64,000 nt of DNA from Cliona cf. orientalis (taxonomy: Eukaryota; Porifera; Demospongiae; Clionaida; Clionaidae), in assembly GCA_963930775.1 (NCBI GenBank), contig OZ005704.1, positions 2,046,001 to 2,110,000 on the forward strand, written 5' to 3'. Under the pieces are notes generated by a model. That model searched no databases and was not told where the DNA came from. It saw only the letters and a list, made by a program, of their open reading frames with translations. A program made the position numbers and the translations under genes. This document shows positions 30,601 through 43,624 of this stretch, piece by piece. Position 1 is the first letter of the stretch, and the number at the start of each line of letters is the position of its first letter.

Positions 30601-33600
30601 TAGCAAAACCATTTTTGGGTTATGATGAGCATCACCAAGCACGATCTTTGGACTGGGATTGGTTTTGCTGTGCATGGCCCTATATTGCTATTTAGCTTTA
30701 TTTACAATCATTGATACTCTACTTGTAATTAGGTATGCAATGTTTGACTGTATGTCAGAGCAACTTTATCAAGAAAGATTACAACTTATTAAACTGGTAT
30801 GATACTTAGCTACTGTTAAGCTGAAAAACTTTACAGGAGAAAAATTTGTCAAGCCCAGCTAACTTTGTAATAATATTATTATTATTTTGCCAACGTGGTA
30901 AAACTTACAATAGGTAACAGGAGAAGAATTTGCAACAATAGGTGATGAAATTTTCTCCTGGTGTATATTTCCAGCTGTATCTAGTATAATAGTATTTCTT
31001 TATAATCATATTCATGTCTCCATAGGTAAACCATGGTCATTTTCCAGTGAAATCCTTGAAGAAGAGGGGTAAATTTAAATCTTAATAGTTTTGCATCTTA
31101 ATAATATCAATGCTTCTATAGCTATAACTGAGGGGGTATCTGGGTATCTCATTGTGGCCAATCGTCTCTACATCCATCATATTAGTCTGGACGGAAGTCG
31201 GATGAATGTAGCTGTTAGTGGACTTAAGTATGCTGTTGCTGTAGATTTTCATTTCAGGACTAACTCACTCTACTGGACTGATTCAAGCCGGAGAGCAATA
31301 ATGAAGTCCACTCTAGATGGAACAAAGTTAAACATATTATTAGATCACGGATTAACCCAACCAGGTATACAGGTTTCAACTTCATACATTGTCAAGTAGA
31401 ACGATAAACTATGTAGGGGTGATGGTGCAAAAAGGGTACACAAACACAAGGATATTAGCTGGTGATGGTATATAATACAAGGTGCATCACCATCTCTTCT
31501 TATGGTTCTTTTGAAATGATTTTTGTGCTATATATGTATACGAAGCAACAGCACTGAAGCCCTTTTCTATGAACTAATCAGCAGCTCAATACCGTCACAC
31601 ACTCAACATTGAGGGCCATGGTTAACTATACTCATAGTGCTATCATCTATGCTATGGGACACTACGTGGTGTGTGAAGTTCCACAATCATGCGCATTTTT
31701 GCATTAAATGGTATCCTACAATGAACAATGCGCTGATTTAATCTGAGAAGAGTACTGATACTTCATTGAAACGAATAATTATACAATAAGATGGAGCTGA
31801 TTTATGTTCAAATTAGAGTGAATGGTCAAGGCACGTAGTCCTGAGTTAGCGATCTGTTCCATTAACCATTATGATTACATTGAGAGAAGGGTAAATGGCC
31901 TGCAAATTTAGCTTTAGCTGGTTAGGTCACTATAAAATAGTGGATTCATACCTCCTCCCTACATAATTAACCAAGCGTGAGGAAATCACATATTGTCTGA
32001 ATAGCCCACATTCCTCAGAATTGTAAACTACTTAGTCAGGTACTCAATACAATAGACTGAATAGCTAAAACTTCTCATGGCCTTTACCACTCTCTAAGTG
32101 TGTGTATCCTGGCTAGCTGCCTATGTGCAATATGCTACAAACACTGGAAGCCAGTAATCACTAGTATACGAGTAGGGAAACTTCAAGAAACTCTCACTTC
32201 TCATCCATTATTTTGGACATAACGCTTTATTATCGCATTCGTCTATTTCATGGTCACCCTACTATGTCATAGCCCTTTTAAGCTGAAGATTGTGAATGAA
32301 AATTGATCTCTATTGGGATATACAGCTTTTGTAATGTATGGGAGTGTCCGAACTATCCTTACTTATAGAATCTATACTGACTCTGATGATTTCAAGGTTG
32401 AGATTTCAGGAGTCAGAGCAATGCTGAAAAATTAAAATTTTTTTGCATGTGTATTTCAAATTTTGAATTTGATAAAGTTAACATGCAGATACAGTGAATG
32501 GGAACTAAAGTTTACTTTGTGGGCAAACTTTGGCAAAGAGATGATTCAAAAGCATTAAATTTTATCCCCAGATTTTATATTATTCTGTAGAGAGCCTGGC
32601 TATCGACTGGATTAGCAATAAGCTCTACTGGACTGATGTGGGAGAGAGAGTAATAGGGGTCCTGGACCTCATCAGCTTTAACTACAAGCATTCCTTGATA
32701 TCAACGGAGACAAGTGTTAGTCCTAGAGGACTGGTAGTAGATCCAGTTATGAGGTAATTGTGTTAGTGGTACATAATTTCCCTTATGATATAAAAAGTTT
32801 TGTGGCCTCTAATTATTGTAGAAATTGTGTATAATATAATGGTTAATAAAAATTTAATAGCTATCATAATATTATGTGTAGGATTCTATATTGGACAGAA
32901 TGGGGTCGCACTAGTGCTAGGATAAGAAAGGCTTCCATGGATGGACAAAACACAGCAGTACTCTTTCAAGATGATTTACGGCGGCCATATGGAATAGCCA
33001 TGGATTATGATAATCAAATTCTATGTTGGACTGACTCTTACTTTGATAAAATTGAATGCGGAAATGTTGATGGAACAGGACGTAGGATGGTAGTCAGTTC
33101 TGGACTAGAAGAACCATTTGACCTAACTTTGCTAGGTGACACGTTGTATATATCCGATTGGAATTTGGGAATCTTGGCTACCAACCAATCAGGAGGTCAA
33201 CCACTACGAACAGTTTATGATACATTCTGTGATGGCATACAAACATTTGGGGTTCAAGTTGTTGCAGAGCAGAGGCAATTACTAGGTAAAGTAATATAAT
33301 ATAATATGTTGGACATCAGGCTACTATGCTCTGCTGAAATTCCGTAGCTGTAAACCCTTGTGATGATGACAGTGAAAGAAGATGCAGTCACTTATGTGTT
33401 TTGAGTTCGGTTAACTCCAGCGGTTTCTCTTGTTTATGCCCTGATGGGATGACCTTAGATGTTGATGGATTAACTTGTTCCCAAAGTAACCCATTATTCA
33501 CTATTTGTACAAACAATTGATTTTCCTTGTATATACACACACACTCTGTCAGCATCAGATACAAATGTAACAGTTTCAACAGTAATGGGTAAGCATTTTG

Positions 33601-36600
33601 AGAACAGCTGACTGTGACTTAAGCTTTATAAATTATGTGAGAATGAGATTCTGATACTTATTTATCTTAGGTTCATGTCGTATGGCTGGTTATGAAAGCT
33701 GCTGTACAAGTGGTGTGTGTAATGGCAGTCTCTCTCTGTGTTACTGTGATTCGGATTGCTATCACTTTGGCGACTGTTGCAATGACATTGAAAACACATG
33801 CTCATCAGCACAAACTCAAAGTAAGTACATAATTATGCATACATAAAGATGTTTTTCATAAGCTGTTTTTTTTTCAAATTAAGGAAATGCATATTTGCTG
33901 ATATCAAACGTTTTTTATATTCATCGGATAAGTCTTGATGGTGTACGAATGAAGACGTTGGATGCCTCCAGAGACATGATCAAAGCTATTGACTACAACT
34001 ATTGGTAATTAATCCTCAGCACATATACTATAGAGTTATGGTAGTCATTACCCCAGGCGCATGTGCAAGGTGTAAAGCAATCGGTTACTTGGATTTTGTT
34101 ATATAAGCTGGGCGTGGCATTTTTATCCAGTGAAATGTTTACTGTGTATATATGGTATAATTATCTACTCCAGATTATAATTATGCATTATTAAATTTTT
34201 ATCTTGTCAATAATTATTCAGGACGAATCATATATACTGGAGTACATCAAACAGGAATATTCTTTGGCAATCTCAGCTCGATGGGTCAGTGGTTACTCCC
34301 TTGCTGACTGATAATCTACAAACTATAGGTATGTTTGGTTTATCTCACTCCATGCACTAAATCAACTAATATCACATTGTACATGCATGTATACCTTATC
34401 AGATGATATAGCTGTTGATTGGATTTCAAACAAACTCTACTGGACTGATAATGGTCAAATAAGCAGAATAGGGGTGCTAGACATTGCATCAGGCTACTAT
34501 ACCTCAATTATCAACACTGGAGCTGGCACAAATCCAAGAGCTATAGTCGTTGATCCTATTCACAGGTGCAATTTGCTATTATGATAATATTATAGTATGC
34601 ACCATCTATCATAATAATTTGTATGTACATCCAATATATTATATACCAGAGTTCTGTACTGGAGTGATTGGGGTAGTGTGGCAAAGATTGAAAAGGCTTC
34701 AATGAATGGAAAAAATCGAACAGTGATTATTGATACTGGGTTGGTGTGGCCAAGTGGCTTGACAATTGATCATGCTCAACAAGTTTTATACTGGACTGAC
34801 AATAGCTATAGTCGAAGAAGAATTGAACGTTCCAACATTGATGGCTCTAATAGAAGAACAATCAGCGATCAGAGAATATATCAGCCATTTGGTATTTCTG
34901 TTTACAGAAGTACACTGTACTACACAGATTTTATAAGTGGAGTGAATACATTGAATATCAGTGGAGAATCTTTGCCTAAAACAATAGTGAATAGTCTCTG
35001 TGAAGATGCGATTGGAATAGAAGTGTTTAACATTGAAAGGCAACCAGCAGGTACCTATTAAACGATACTACAATGGACAAACTCACAATTTGTGATTATT
35101 CATGCAGGTACAAATCCTTGTCAGATGGCAAATGGTGGCTGTAGCCATATTTGTCTGTTGAGCTCTGTTGAGATAAGTGGATTTTCTTGTGCTTGTCCAG
35201 ATGATCTGACGCTTGATGTTGATGCTCAAACATGCATATCTACCAGTATAACATAAATTTAATGGTTATGGTACACACAATTATTCATGATAATAATTTA
35301 TAGGTACACAAGACACAGTAACACAAAATCCTTTGACTGGACAAGGTGAGGTTTATGAACTGCTTTAGCAAAGTTAGTCATATTGATTGGTAGGATAAGT
35401 TTGTAAGTGTATTTAAATCAAGTATGCTGGGGGGTTTCCTATATCTTACATGTATTCATGGGTGCATAAGGTACATGTGCCGCTGCTGGTTACACTGGTG
35501 GGTGTTGCACAAGTGGCATATGCAGAGGATTACCTCCCACCTGTTCCTGTGACTCTACCTGCCATGTGTTTCGTGACTGTTGTAGTGATGTTCCACCCTC
35601 TTGTCAACCAGGTTATATAGTATTAATGCATGCACTGATAGTTATTATAATATTGATCTTGAAGTGATATTATGATTGTATGTTAAGAATGGTTATCTTT
35701 AATAATAGCTGTAGATGTGTTGGAATTTGTCCAAGTTCCTTCTAACGTGACCACAATTCTTGATGGTCGGCAACAACTCGGCCAATTTCATTGCTCAGTA
35801 CGAGCATCTCGTGTAACCAACTTTCAGTGGAGATATACTGCTGTAAATCATGGATTGTTATCAAGTTCAATACATGGTGACAGTAATTCTCAGCAAATAT
35901 CAAACCAAGTTGGATCTCTTGACACCAGATATTCAGTAGTTTCGAGTGATTATTCCAGTGAATTGATCATTACAAACGTTAGTTTCTCTGATGCTGGAAT
36001 TTATACTTGCATTGCGAGTATAGGTGATACAGTCAGCCTCATTGAATCTTCTGCTTTTCACACAGTAGAAGGTAAAATTAATGCCATATTAATTGTAATT
36101 AGCCAATCATTGTGGTTTGGTCTTGTTAATTATTCATGGTGTCGTAGCATGTGACTCGATTGTGATACAATTTATACGTGGGTATAGAATTGTTCATGTG
36201 ATTCAATATCTTCTAACTCATTGTGTAGTGCTTCCTAAGGTGACTGACATGACTGGAAACTACTCGTTCAGCAATGAGGAAACACTACATGTGTGGTGTA
36301 GGGTGGAGGCATATCCACAACCATCCTTGGCATGGATTATCAGAAAGTTTAAGACAATAAGAAGAATACTTCCCACAACTAGGGCTTCCGTAGGAAGTAC
36401 TTTCTTTATTATTGACAGTGGAAATCCTTACTTGAGGAGTGAACTCACTATTGATAATGTAAACTCAGATGATAGTGGTGAATATATATGTGCAGCCACT
36501 GCAGATATTAGGTACTCCCTCGTTCGAAGTGGTTCCCACCCTGTCACTATAATATGTAAGTTTTTTATATGGAAATAATGTAGTATTGATAGGTAAAAAC

Positions 36601-39600
36601 TCTCTTGTTGATAGCAACTAATGAATGTGAAAAATCCCACTCACCATGCTTGAATGGTGGAACATGCATAAACGACAATGGAAGATATCAATGTGTTTGT
36701 TCAAGTGATTACAGTGGAAGAAATTGTTCTCAACGTACGTATAGATCCCATGCAATGCCCTAAGTTTCTGTTACGTTCACTCTATCCTTGTAGGAATTGA
36801 GCCATTTTCCAAATTAGTGAAACCATTCTTGACCAGTACACCTACTAGCAAGGTGATAGTTGAGTTGGGAAACTCAACCAACCTCACCTGCGAAGCAGCA
36901 GGATATCCTACACCAACTTTCCAGTGGTATAAGGATGGTGTCCCGATTTGGGGGGAGAATGAACCCTCATTATTCATATCTGAAGTATTACCAGGTGATA
37001 GGGGAAACTATTCTTGCAAGGCAACAAACAGTCAAGGAGCAGTTGAATCTGGTCAAACACAACTTTTAATACCACGTATGAGATATTAACAGTTTTTGTA
37101 TGATAATACAATGATCTATATGACATATTGTCTCCATAGGCATTTTTCAGTATGCACCGACCTTGAAATGTAATGGGACTCTTAATATCAATGATTCTCA
37201 TGAGGTGCATAATACTAATTACATAAACATTGATGTATATGCATGGTTTATCCCTTGTATAGATTCTGACATTGATAGCTGATTCTTCTTTTCTTAATGG
37301 TCATGGTATAATCTATTCAATCGAGCATTTGGAAGATCACACGAATTTAAGGTAAATATCAATGACCAAAGTATCCAGCAAATGTATATGCCCAATATCT
37401 GTGTTAACATATTCACATGCAGTACCAGTCATCTACTTTTGACTCTATTAACAATGGATAATATGCCACTGTATGACATTGTAAGGAAATTGCTTACTTC
37501 AGAGCTTATGGAGATTTGTTCAGTGTTGTCACTAAATAGATTTGGTAAGTGCAAAACTTAACATACCGTACTTGCTCTAATTATCCGAACGGCCAAAAAT
37601 AATTATTAATATCGCCGTTCGGTGTTAAATAGAAAGTAAATAGATTCGGGCAATGGTTTGTTCGAGTGTAAATAGAACGGATCCGGTGCAAATGGAGAAA
37701 ACACTATTATATCTATAGCAACGAAGAAACAGCAGTCGATGTCCAGCTCTAGAGTTCTCAGTATCGCTGTGCTCTCAGGAGCGATCACAAAATGATCGCC
37801 GTCTGTGTCTGTTACCTTTCTGCTCTTATATGCTGTCCAAGATGTGGTAGCCACTACGGTGGCCCAGAAGGGCCATGTCCATTACCCGATACAATATTTC
37901 TCATTACCAATTTCGACTTTTCTCATTACCAGCTTCCAATTTGGTTATTTCTCGTTTCCAATTTTGAGTTTTCTCATTACTAACTTCCAATTTGGGTGTT
38001 TCTTATTTCCAATTTCCAATTTCAAATTTTCTCGTTTTATAACTAACTTGGCTAATTATTTCAATTTGGGTAGGTACTCTTTGCGGGGTTAGTGAAGTAT
38101 CATAGTATTGATAGGCGTGTACACATGGAAAGCAAGAGGGTGGACAGAAACTGGTCATTAAATACTATTTATACGGCATAGCTACCCTATGGCTGAGGTC
38201 ACACAGTGCTGGCTATGTTAAAGACCCTTTCTTCTGACAATCTTCTGAATTACCCAAATCTTGGACCCTCCCCTCTCCCCCTTTAAGTTAGCGTCATGGC
38301 AGTCATAGAGCCACACACCTGTAATGCAATTTAAGCATAGAGGGTGTGGGTGGCTCCAAAGGCCAGGCTGTTGTCATATCTGACAGGCCCTGACTATCAA
38401 CCTCTTCCCCCTTACAGTCTACACTAAGACCTACCGTTTAATGGCAAAACGGAAATGATGTTTTCCTGCGTATGATTACGCACGCGCGCGTACGTATTAC
38501 GCGGGTACACGCAATAATCTCGTATACGTCCGTATATCTATCCGTGTACCGCGCCCTACCCAGGACAGAATGAATTTTTCTCATTTTCGAAGGCTCGTTT
38601 CTCGAAGCGCCTCGAGCGGTTCTGTTCCACGCTACTGCTATACACTGCCACTATGGTATAGACATCGAGGATGCCTCGTTTTTCGTTCTGGAATGAGTGT
38701 TACAGATTTGCCCCGAATTCAAAGTTCCATTCAGCCAGAAAAGATCAAGAAATGGACGAGCGAGTTGAACTGTCAGGAAGAAAGTACTCAAGACGAAGAG
38801 TTGGTAGCTATAACATAGCTAATTTAGTAGCTAAAGTTCAGTATTTTCTTTAGTTGACAGTCTAGCTAGCTACTGTCAAGAAAATAAAACAGGCTAAAGT
38901 GATAAATTATTTTAGATTTTCAAAGAACGCTCGTGGTGGCTGGGTGACCCTGGAAGACTCGGGATTCAACGGAGTAACTGCCCTGGTACTTACCTACTAG
39001 TGGACCAAGTCCCCTAGTGCTGGTGTGAGTGTTACAGATTTGCCCCGAATTCAAAGATGCCATCAGCCATACGCGGCTGAAAACTGGTTCATGTCTACTT
39101 CGGTCATCTCGGCACGCTTAGTCTTGTTCTTGGTATCAATATGAAGCTCAGCTCTTCTTCTTTACAATGGTACTTTAGATAGAACGATAGCTAACTCACA
39201 CTAGAAGATACAGTTGTACATAGACATGCACTATTTTTGACCCCACGTGTATGGCATGCATATCATTAACCCCCATAAGCGCCATGCAAACCGCGCGTTG
39301 ACATTAAAATGTATTGTACGTATATGGACTTCCGGTGGTCTTAGTGTAGACTGCTTAACATCGTAATTATTATTATAATGACGCTAAACAGTCATTGTAT
39401 AAAAGAGGTCTACGGAGGTTTAGCTAGACATATCACTAGTCTTGTGCCCAGCCCCCTTCACTGTTTCATGCACGAAGGGGGCTGGGCACAAGACTAACAT
39501 GTAGCTTCCATGTTGCACAGATGTGGATCAGAGCACATTGGCACATGCATACAACTGGCGCCTATGATAGTTAACTATACTTGCAAAGAGAATCCACATT

Positions 39601-42600
39601 GAAGTATCCCAGTTAATAAACCAGTAAATAACAGAAATGAGAAATACCCAAATTGGAAGTTGGCTAGTATAATAAAACTCAAAATCGGAAATAAGAAATA
39701 ACCAAATTGGAAGTTGGTAATGAGAAAACTCAAAATTGGAAACGAGAAATAACCAAATTGGAAGCTGGTAATGAGAAAAGTCGAAATTGGTAATGGGAAA
39801 TATTGTACCGGGTAATGGACATGGCCCTTCTGGGCCACCGTAAGCCACACTCTTCGATGAATGTAGAAGAGTTGTCTCGAGCTCCTGCCATGCCGTACCG
39901 TGTGGCCGTTCGGTTGATTTAGAGCGGATGAGAAAACTTGAAATTCAAGATATTCGACGAATTAGGAAGGAAATAAATTACTTAAACTTGCTGTTCGGGC
40001 TATTAGAATGTTCGAATAATTAGAGCGAGTACGGTACCCATACTTCTGAATGTAAAAATTAACGATCTTGGTATACATGCAGATGGATGTGAGATTAGTA
40101 GCCATAGTGAGCTTGACATTGGAGAGTTGATTGACGTTCCGTGTCCATGCCATGAGTATGTTTGGATGCTACCAGATGTAGGGAATCAAAGAGCCAGAAT
40201 AAATTGTGGTGGCTCTTATGCAAGTGGACCTGAACTGATGGATACCGACTTCAGTCAATGCATCACTGTTACTGATTCGACAACAAGTAGTTTATGTCAA
40301 GTGGCTATGGTAATATCCTCATTTATAGTTCCCTCACCCAGTTTGATGGTTTGTATGCATGCAAATTATTTAGTCCCTGCAGGGTACTCATGAGTATCCT
40401 TCTGAGTTAGTGGAGTCTGTACTTAACACTACCTCTGAGCAACAGCTAACCTCTATGGTAGATATTTCTCTGTTAGCTGTGATAGTCGAATTATTGACTA
40501 ATGAAGCCATAACAAATCCAAAGGTTTGTTGCCATCATATTATTATAGTTAACAGGTCATCCATACACTATTATTACATATTATTTATAGATCAGGGATG
40601 GTTACCTAAAAGTTATCGATTATTTTCAAATGTTGGACCCTCACCAATTAAGAAAATTGCAAAGTAGTACTAATTCCTCAACAAGGTGAGCAATAAGTTT
40701 ACTCCCAAAAATTTGCATTGAGTTTGCAATTAATTTGATTAATAGGGTCCTAAAGAGCCTTGAGCAGTTTGCTTCTGCGGTCATTATTGCAAACACCAAT
40801 GGAAGCAATATGGCTACTTCTTGGGGGTATCAGTCATACGGAATTTCATTGGTTGACATAGATACAGTTACAATTACAAATGGACAGACATTCAGTGCCA
40901 GAAGGAGAAAAATTTCAACGACAAGTGTCACTGAGTGGACGTTAGCGATAGTTGCAGGGAAGGACAACTTAAGTGAATCTCTTGTTACACTCGAATTGCC
41001 TAACCAATTTCTGAATGAATGTTTTTCTGCTGATGGTTCTCCGGGAGTGATTCGAGTTGCTTATTTTGTGTTTTCTGGAAGTAGCTTGTTCCAATCACCA
41101 TCAAATGAGGAGCAATTAATTGGATCAGTGATAATTTCAGCTCAAATAAACTGTAGTTATGATCAGATTTCATCACCAATTGCAATAACTTACGACACAT
41201 CTGCAGAGGTATGGTTAAACAATGATAAACAGCAAGTTTGCAAAAGTGCATGATTGACAAACTGCATGTTTGCAAAAGTAAATTGAAAAAGTGCAAGTTT
41301 ACAATTTGAAAAACTGCTAAGATGAATGGCCCTTCTGGGCCACTGTAGTAATTATATGTATATACATACCATCAATGATCGTTACGACTACACATCCTTG
41401 CAGGAAGATATGCAAAGACAATCTTGTGTATCTACATCGATATCACAAGGTATTACGTAGTATTGTCAAGAGTACATTAGAGAGTCTCAGAGTAAATTAA
41501 ATATTATGCAACATATAGTAGTTTAATAATAATTATTATAGAAGCATTTATTAATTTTCTGGACTTTATGTAAACTGTGGGATGCCAGCTGGTACTTAAA
41601 CTAAAGTATACATGTAGTTCAGGATCATAGGAGGTATATTAGGCCACTACAAATAATTGGATCATAGTTTGCCATCCACCGCCAACTTTTTCTATTATTG
41701 CACTTAAAACAAAAATATTGATGATGTAATTGTATTTTCAATAGTATTATAATTTATGGTCTATTCATATACGTTTGAGTTGCAAGCTGAGTTGGTGATG
41801 TCTGAGAGAACATATTGATTCTTCCTGTGCTTAATATCAACGTTCAGGCTGATGGGAATTAATGCACCTGCACGGAGATCAAGTTAACAAGGGGTAATTG
41901 TGATTGATCTTTTTTTGCAGGTTTGTGGTTAACTACACACTGCCAACAATCCTTGGAGAGTAGTAGTGATTTAATTAAATGCAGCTGTTATGAATTACCC
42001 TATTTTGGATTGCTACCCGTGAGTTTTGTGGCATTTAGCAACGGCAAAATCCATGGTAATAATTATATCTACAGGAACCATTGTCAATTGATATCGTTGT
42101 ATTGGTGTACATTGCTGTTGTATTTTCTTCCTTTGTTCTTATATTTACAATCATCACTATCATTGAAGCAAGGTAAGTCTATTCCCATATTATACATTAC
42201 ATTTATAGTAGCTATGAACTGCATGTGCCAAATCTTTTGCAGGCTTATTAAGCTAATCTCTATCGCTGAAGTGGTTGTTCTTTTCCATGTTGATTTGATA
42301 CTGATTTTTAATTACTTCTTTTTTCTGCTTGGAGCCAACTTTACAACTATTCCCATCCTGTGTGGCATTAACTCTGGTGTGCTACAACTCATCACACTTG
42401 TGTTCTATTGTTGGTTAGCTACTCAAGCAGTCCTGTGGTATCTTAAATATTATCAACACTCAAAAAAGCAGTCACTCATGTGTATGGCTGTTTTATCATG
42501 GAGTAAGTCGTGTTCTACAAGATAAGCACCATAATAATAATATATTATTATGCCATAATATTATTATTATAATATTATTATATTATATGTTTGCGCTTCT

Positions 42601-43624
42601 GTTTGTTTGACACCCCTTCGTTATAGTTTTTTTGGCAAAGGATTGGAATGGAGACTATATTATTAAAGAACAGGGTGCCTCTGAAACTTGGGAAAACCTC
42701 ATGCATTACTTTATAGCTATTCAATATTTGAGTATTGTCATGCTCTTAATACATGAAATTAATATTATGCATATCTTTCTTGCATGCATCTAACACTTAT
42801 GTGTATACAGTTCTACCATTGGTGGTGGTTGGTTTGACAGCAGCTATTTGGTATGAATCCTACGTCGATACCTATTTGTAAGTTATCAGCATGTTGTATT
42901 ATCATAGTTGGCTGACTGTATGATTATTATTAATTTTGATGTTCATGGCAGTTGTGGAGTAACTGATTGGCCACTTTTGTTAGGGCTAACGCTTCCTCTT
43001 GCGTTTATTGGCAGCATCCATTTTGTCATTATCATTCTCCATTTCTACAAACTAATCATCAAAAGCAGTCGAATTAGGAGTGCTACTCAATCATCATCGC
43101 CAATGAAGTCTTATCCAAAAACAATAAAAGTGATTATTCTTACAGCTGCTGTGTTCTTCACTTTCTACTCTGGTGCAATATTTCAGCTTCTGTCTGTAAA
43201 TCGCCGACTAAATCATTATTCAAAGCACTTTCAGGTTGTGTATTCAGTATTGGCCATTATACAAGGACCACTATTTTTTGCACATGTTCTTTATTGTTCA
43301 GTGAGAGACATCAAACAACTTAGTACGTACAAGTTCTTCTGTTGTGCATATATCACAAGAAGCGCCCACCTCAGTGGTGAAAGTTACCACACTTCTGAAT
43401 CAACTAATACTACTAAAGCAAGCATAAATTCTTTATCACAAGCTGAATCAACCACTAAAGCAAGTATCAATTCATCTGACATCTTTAAAACAAACAATGT
43501 GAGTGGGGAAGTCGTCCCTACCATGAATGCAAATCCGGCATATGAAAGACATGTGATACAGTGGAGAAAAAACGAGTTTGCCATGAAAAAAAATGATGTA
43601 TACGAGACAGTTACAATGCTTTAA
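21620..43624 (+). CDS. Adhesion GPCR with YWTD, SMB, Ig, EGF and GAIN domains
   Basis: About 35 exons join in phase to 2,183 residues. Main exons: 21620-21983, 29932-30083, 30165-30310, 31122-31364, 32591-32753, 32882-33285, 33348-33485, 33671-33820, 34650-35050, 35108-35245, 35471-35611, 35709-36071, 36229-36555, 36615-36734, 36794-37075, 37423-37544, 40083-40309, 40746-41208, 41404-41449, 41921-42018, 42075-42172, 42243-42502, 42811-42877, 42952-43624. Order: leader region; YWTD propeller 1 (257-526), EGF (527-572), 10-Cys somatomedin B (585-634); propeller 2 (635-898), EGF (899-944), SMB (959-1005); Ig1, Ig2, EGF (1236-1275), Ig3; HormR-like and GAIN regions (1462-1770); GPS; seven helices; and a tail with NPAYE and DVYET motifs. 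Helix 1 ([17 protein letters not shown]) appears only if the 56-bp intron at 42019-42074 is spliced out. The link from exon 1 across an 8-kb intron rests on phase only, so the true 5' end is uncertain. Probably a plasma-membrane adhesion sensor. Confidence 0.85.
22941..23310. mobile_element. MITE with CCGTAGAAACTGGTTGTTAA ends, TA duplication
   Basis: The left end CCGTAGAAACTGGTTGTTAA is mirrored exactly by TTAACAACCAGTTTCTACGG at the right, with TA on both sides. Internal TGCGCTTA motifs recur. The TA duplication suggests a Tc1/mariner-driven non-autonomous element. Confidence 0.8.
24000..24100 (+). repeat. Dispersed repeat, ACCCCGCGCGCATGCGCTAGGGGT family
   Basis: A short palindromic core of a run of C, GCGCATGCGC and a run of G, followed by AAGCAATCGG and GTTGTCGTCGTC. 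Related copies appear near 28266-28330 and 34055-34090 on this strand, and near 27860-27930, 53000-53095 and 62930-63010 on the other strand. Mobility and class are unknown. Confidence 0.6.
26966..27350. mobile_element. Near-perfect long hairpin element
   Basis: Arms of about 105-113 bp (26966-27071 and 27238-27350), containing GTAGGGATGGCAGGGTCAAA and its complement, are almost identical. They surround a 165-bp loop. The high arm identity suggests recent origin or gene conversion. A truncated relative starts near 31411. As part of a GPCR intron, the transcript would form long double-stranded RNA. Confidence 0.85.
38415..39353. mobile_element. Nested element with CAGTCTACACTAAGACC ends
   Basis: A 17-bp perfect terminal inverted repeat, with CTTA next to both ends (38411-38414 and 39354-39357), lies wholly inside the 37855-39842 foldback element. 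The 939-bp interior has no recognised protein. The 82-residue open frame at 38570-38818 has no known motif. Confidence 0.7.
39437..39496. repeat. 60-bp perfect hairpin
   Basis: A 23-bp arm (TAGTCTTGTGCCCAGCCCCC plus TTC) and its exact complement flank a 14-base loop. Its end resembles that of the element at 51538-52198 (TAGTCTGGGTGCCAGCCC). A half copy is near 62788. Confidence 0.8.
41211..41347. repeat. Solo terminal repeat of the foldback family
   Basis: It ends GGGCCACTGTA, the complement of the family end TACRGTGGCCC. It carries the TTTGCAAAAGTGCA subrepeats also found at 48290-48412. It lies in a GPCR intron immediately after a donor site, and no partner arm is present. Confidence 0.65.

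Larger units (their letters stand above)
37855..39842. mobile_element. Foldback DNA element, 1,988 bp, TSD AGCCAC
   Basis: The ends TACGGTGGCCCAGAAGGGCC and its complement head inverted arms of about 190 bp made of degenerate TTTCTCATTACCAATTT repeats. AGCCAC is directly repeated outside both ends (37849-37854 and 39843-39848). It is inserted in the GPCR intron between exons 37423-37544 and 40083-40309 and itself carries a second inserted element. No transposase reading frame is seen. Confidence 0.9.

Noticed and set aside
37792-38092. Open frames in foldback arms, mirrored at 39528-39850
   Set aside because: They are translations of AT-rich subrepeats in the two inverted arms, identical in kind on both strands.
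38570-38818. 82-residue open frame inside the nested element as a transposase fragment
   Set aside because: No catalytic motif or family resemblance can be seen.
42019-42074. Reading through this interval as coding, as one long frame suggests
   Set aside because: Read-through destroys helix 1. A GTGAGT donor and CTACAG acceptor restore a clean membrane helix.
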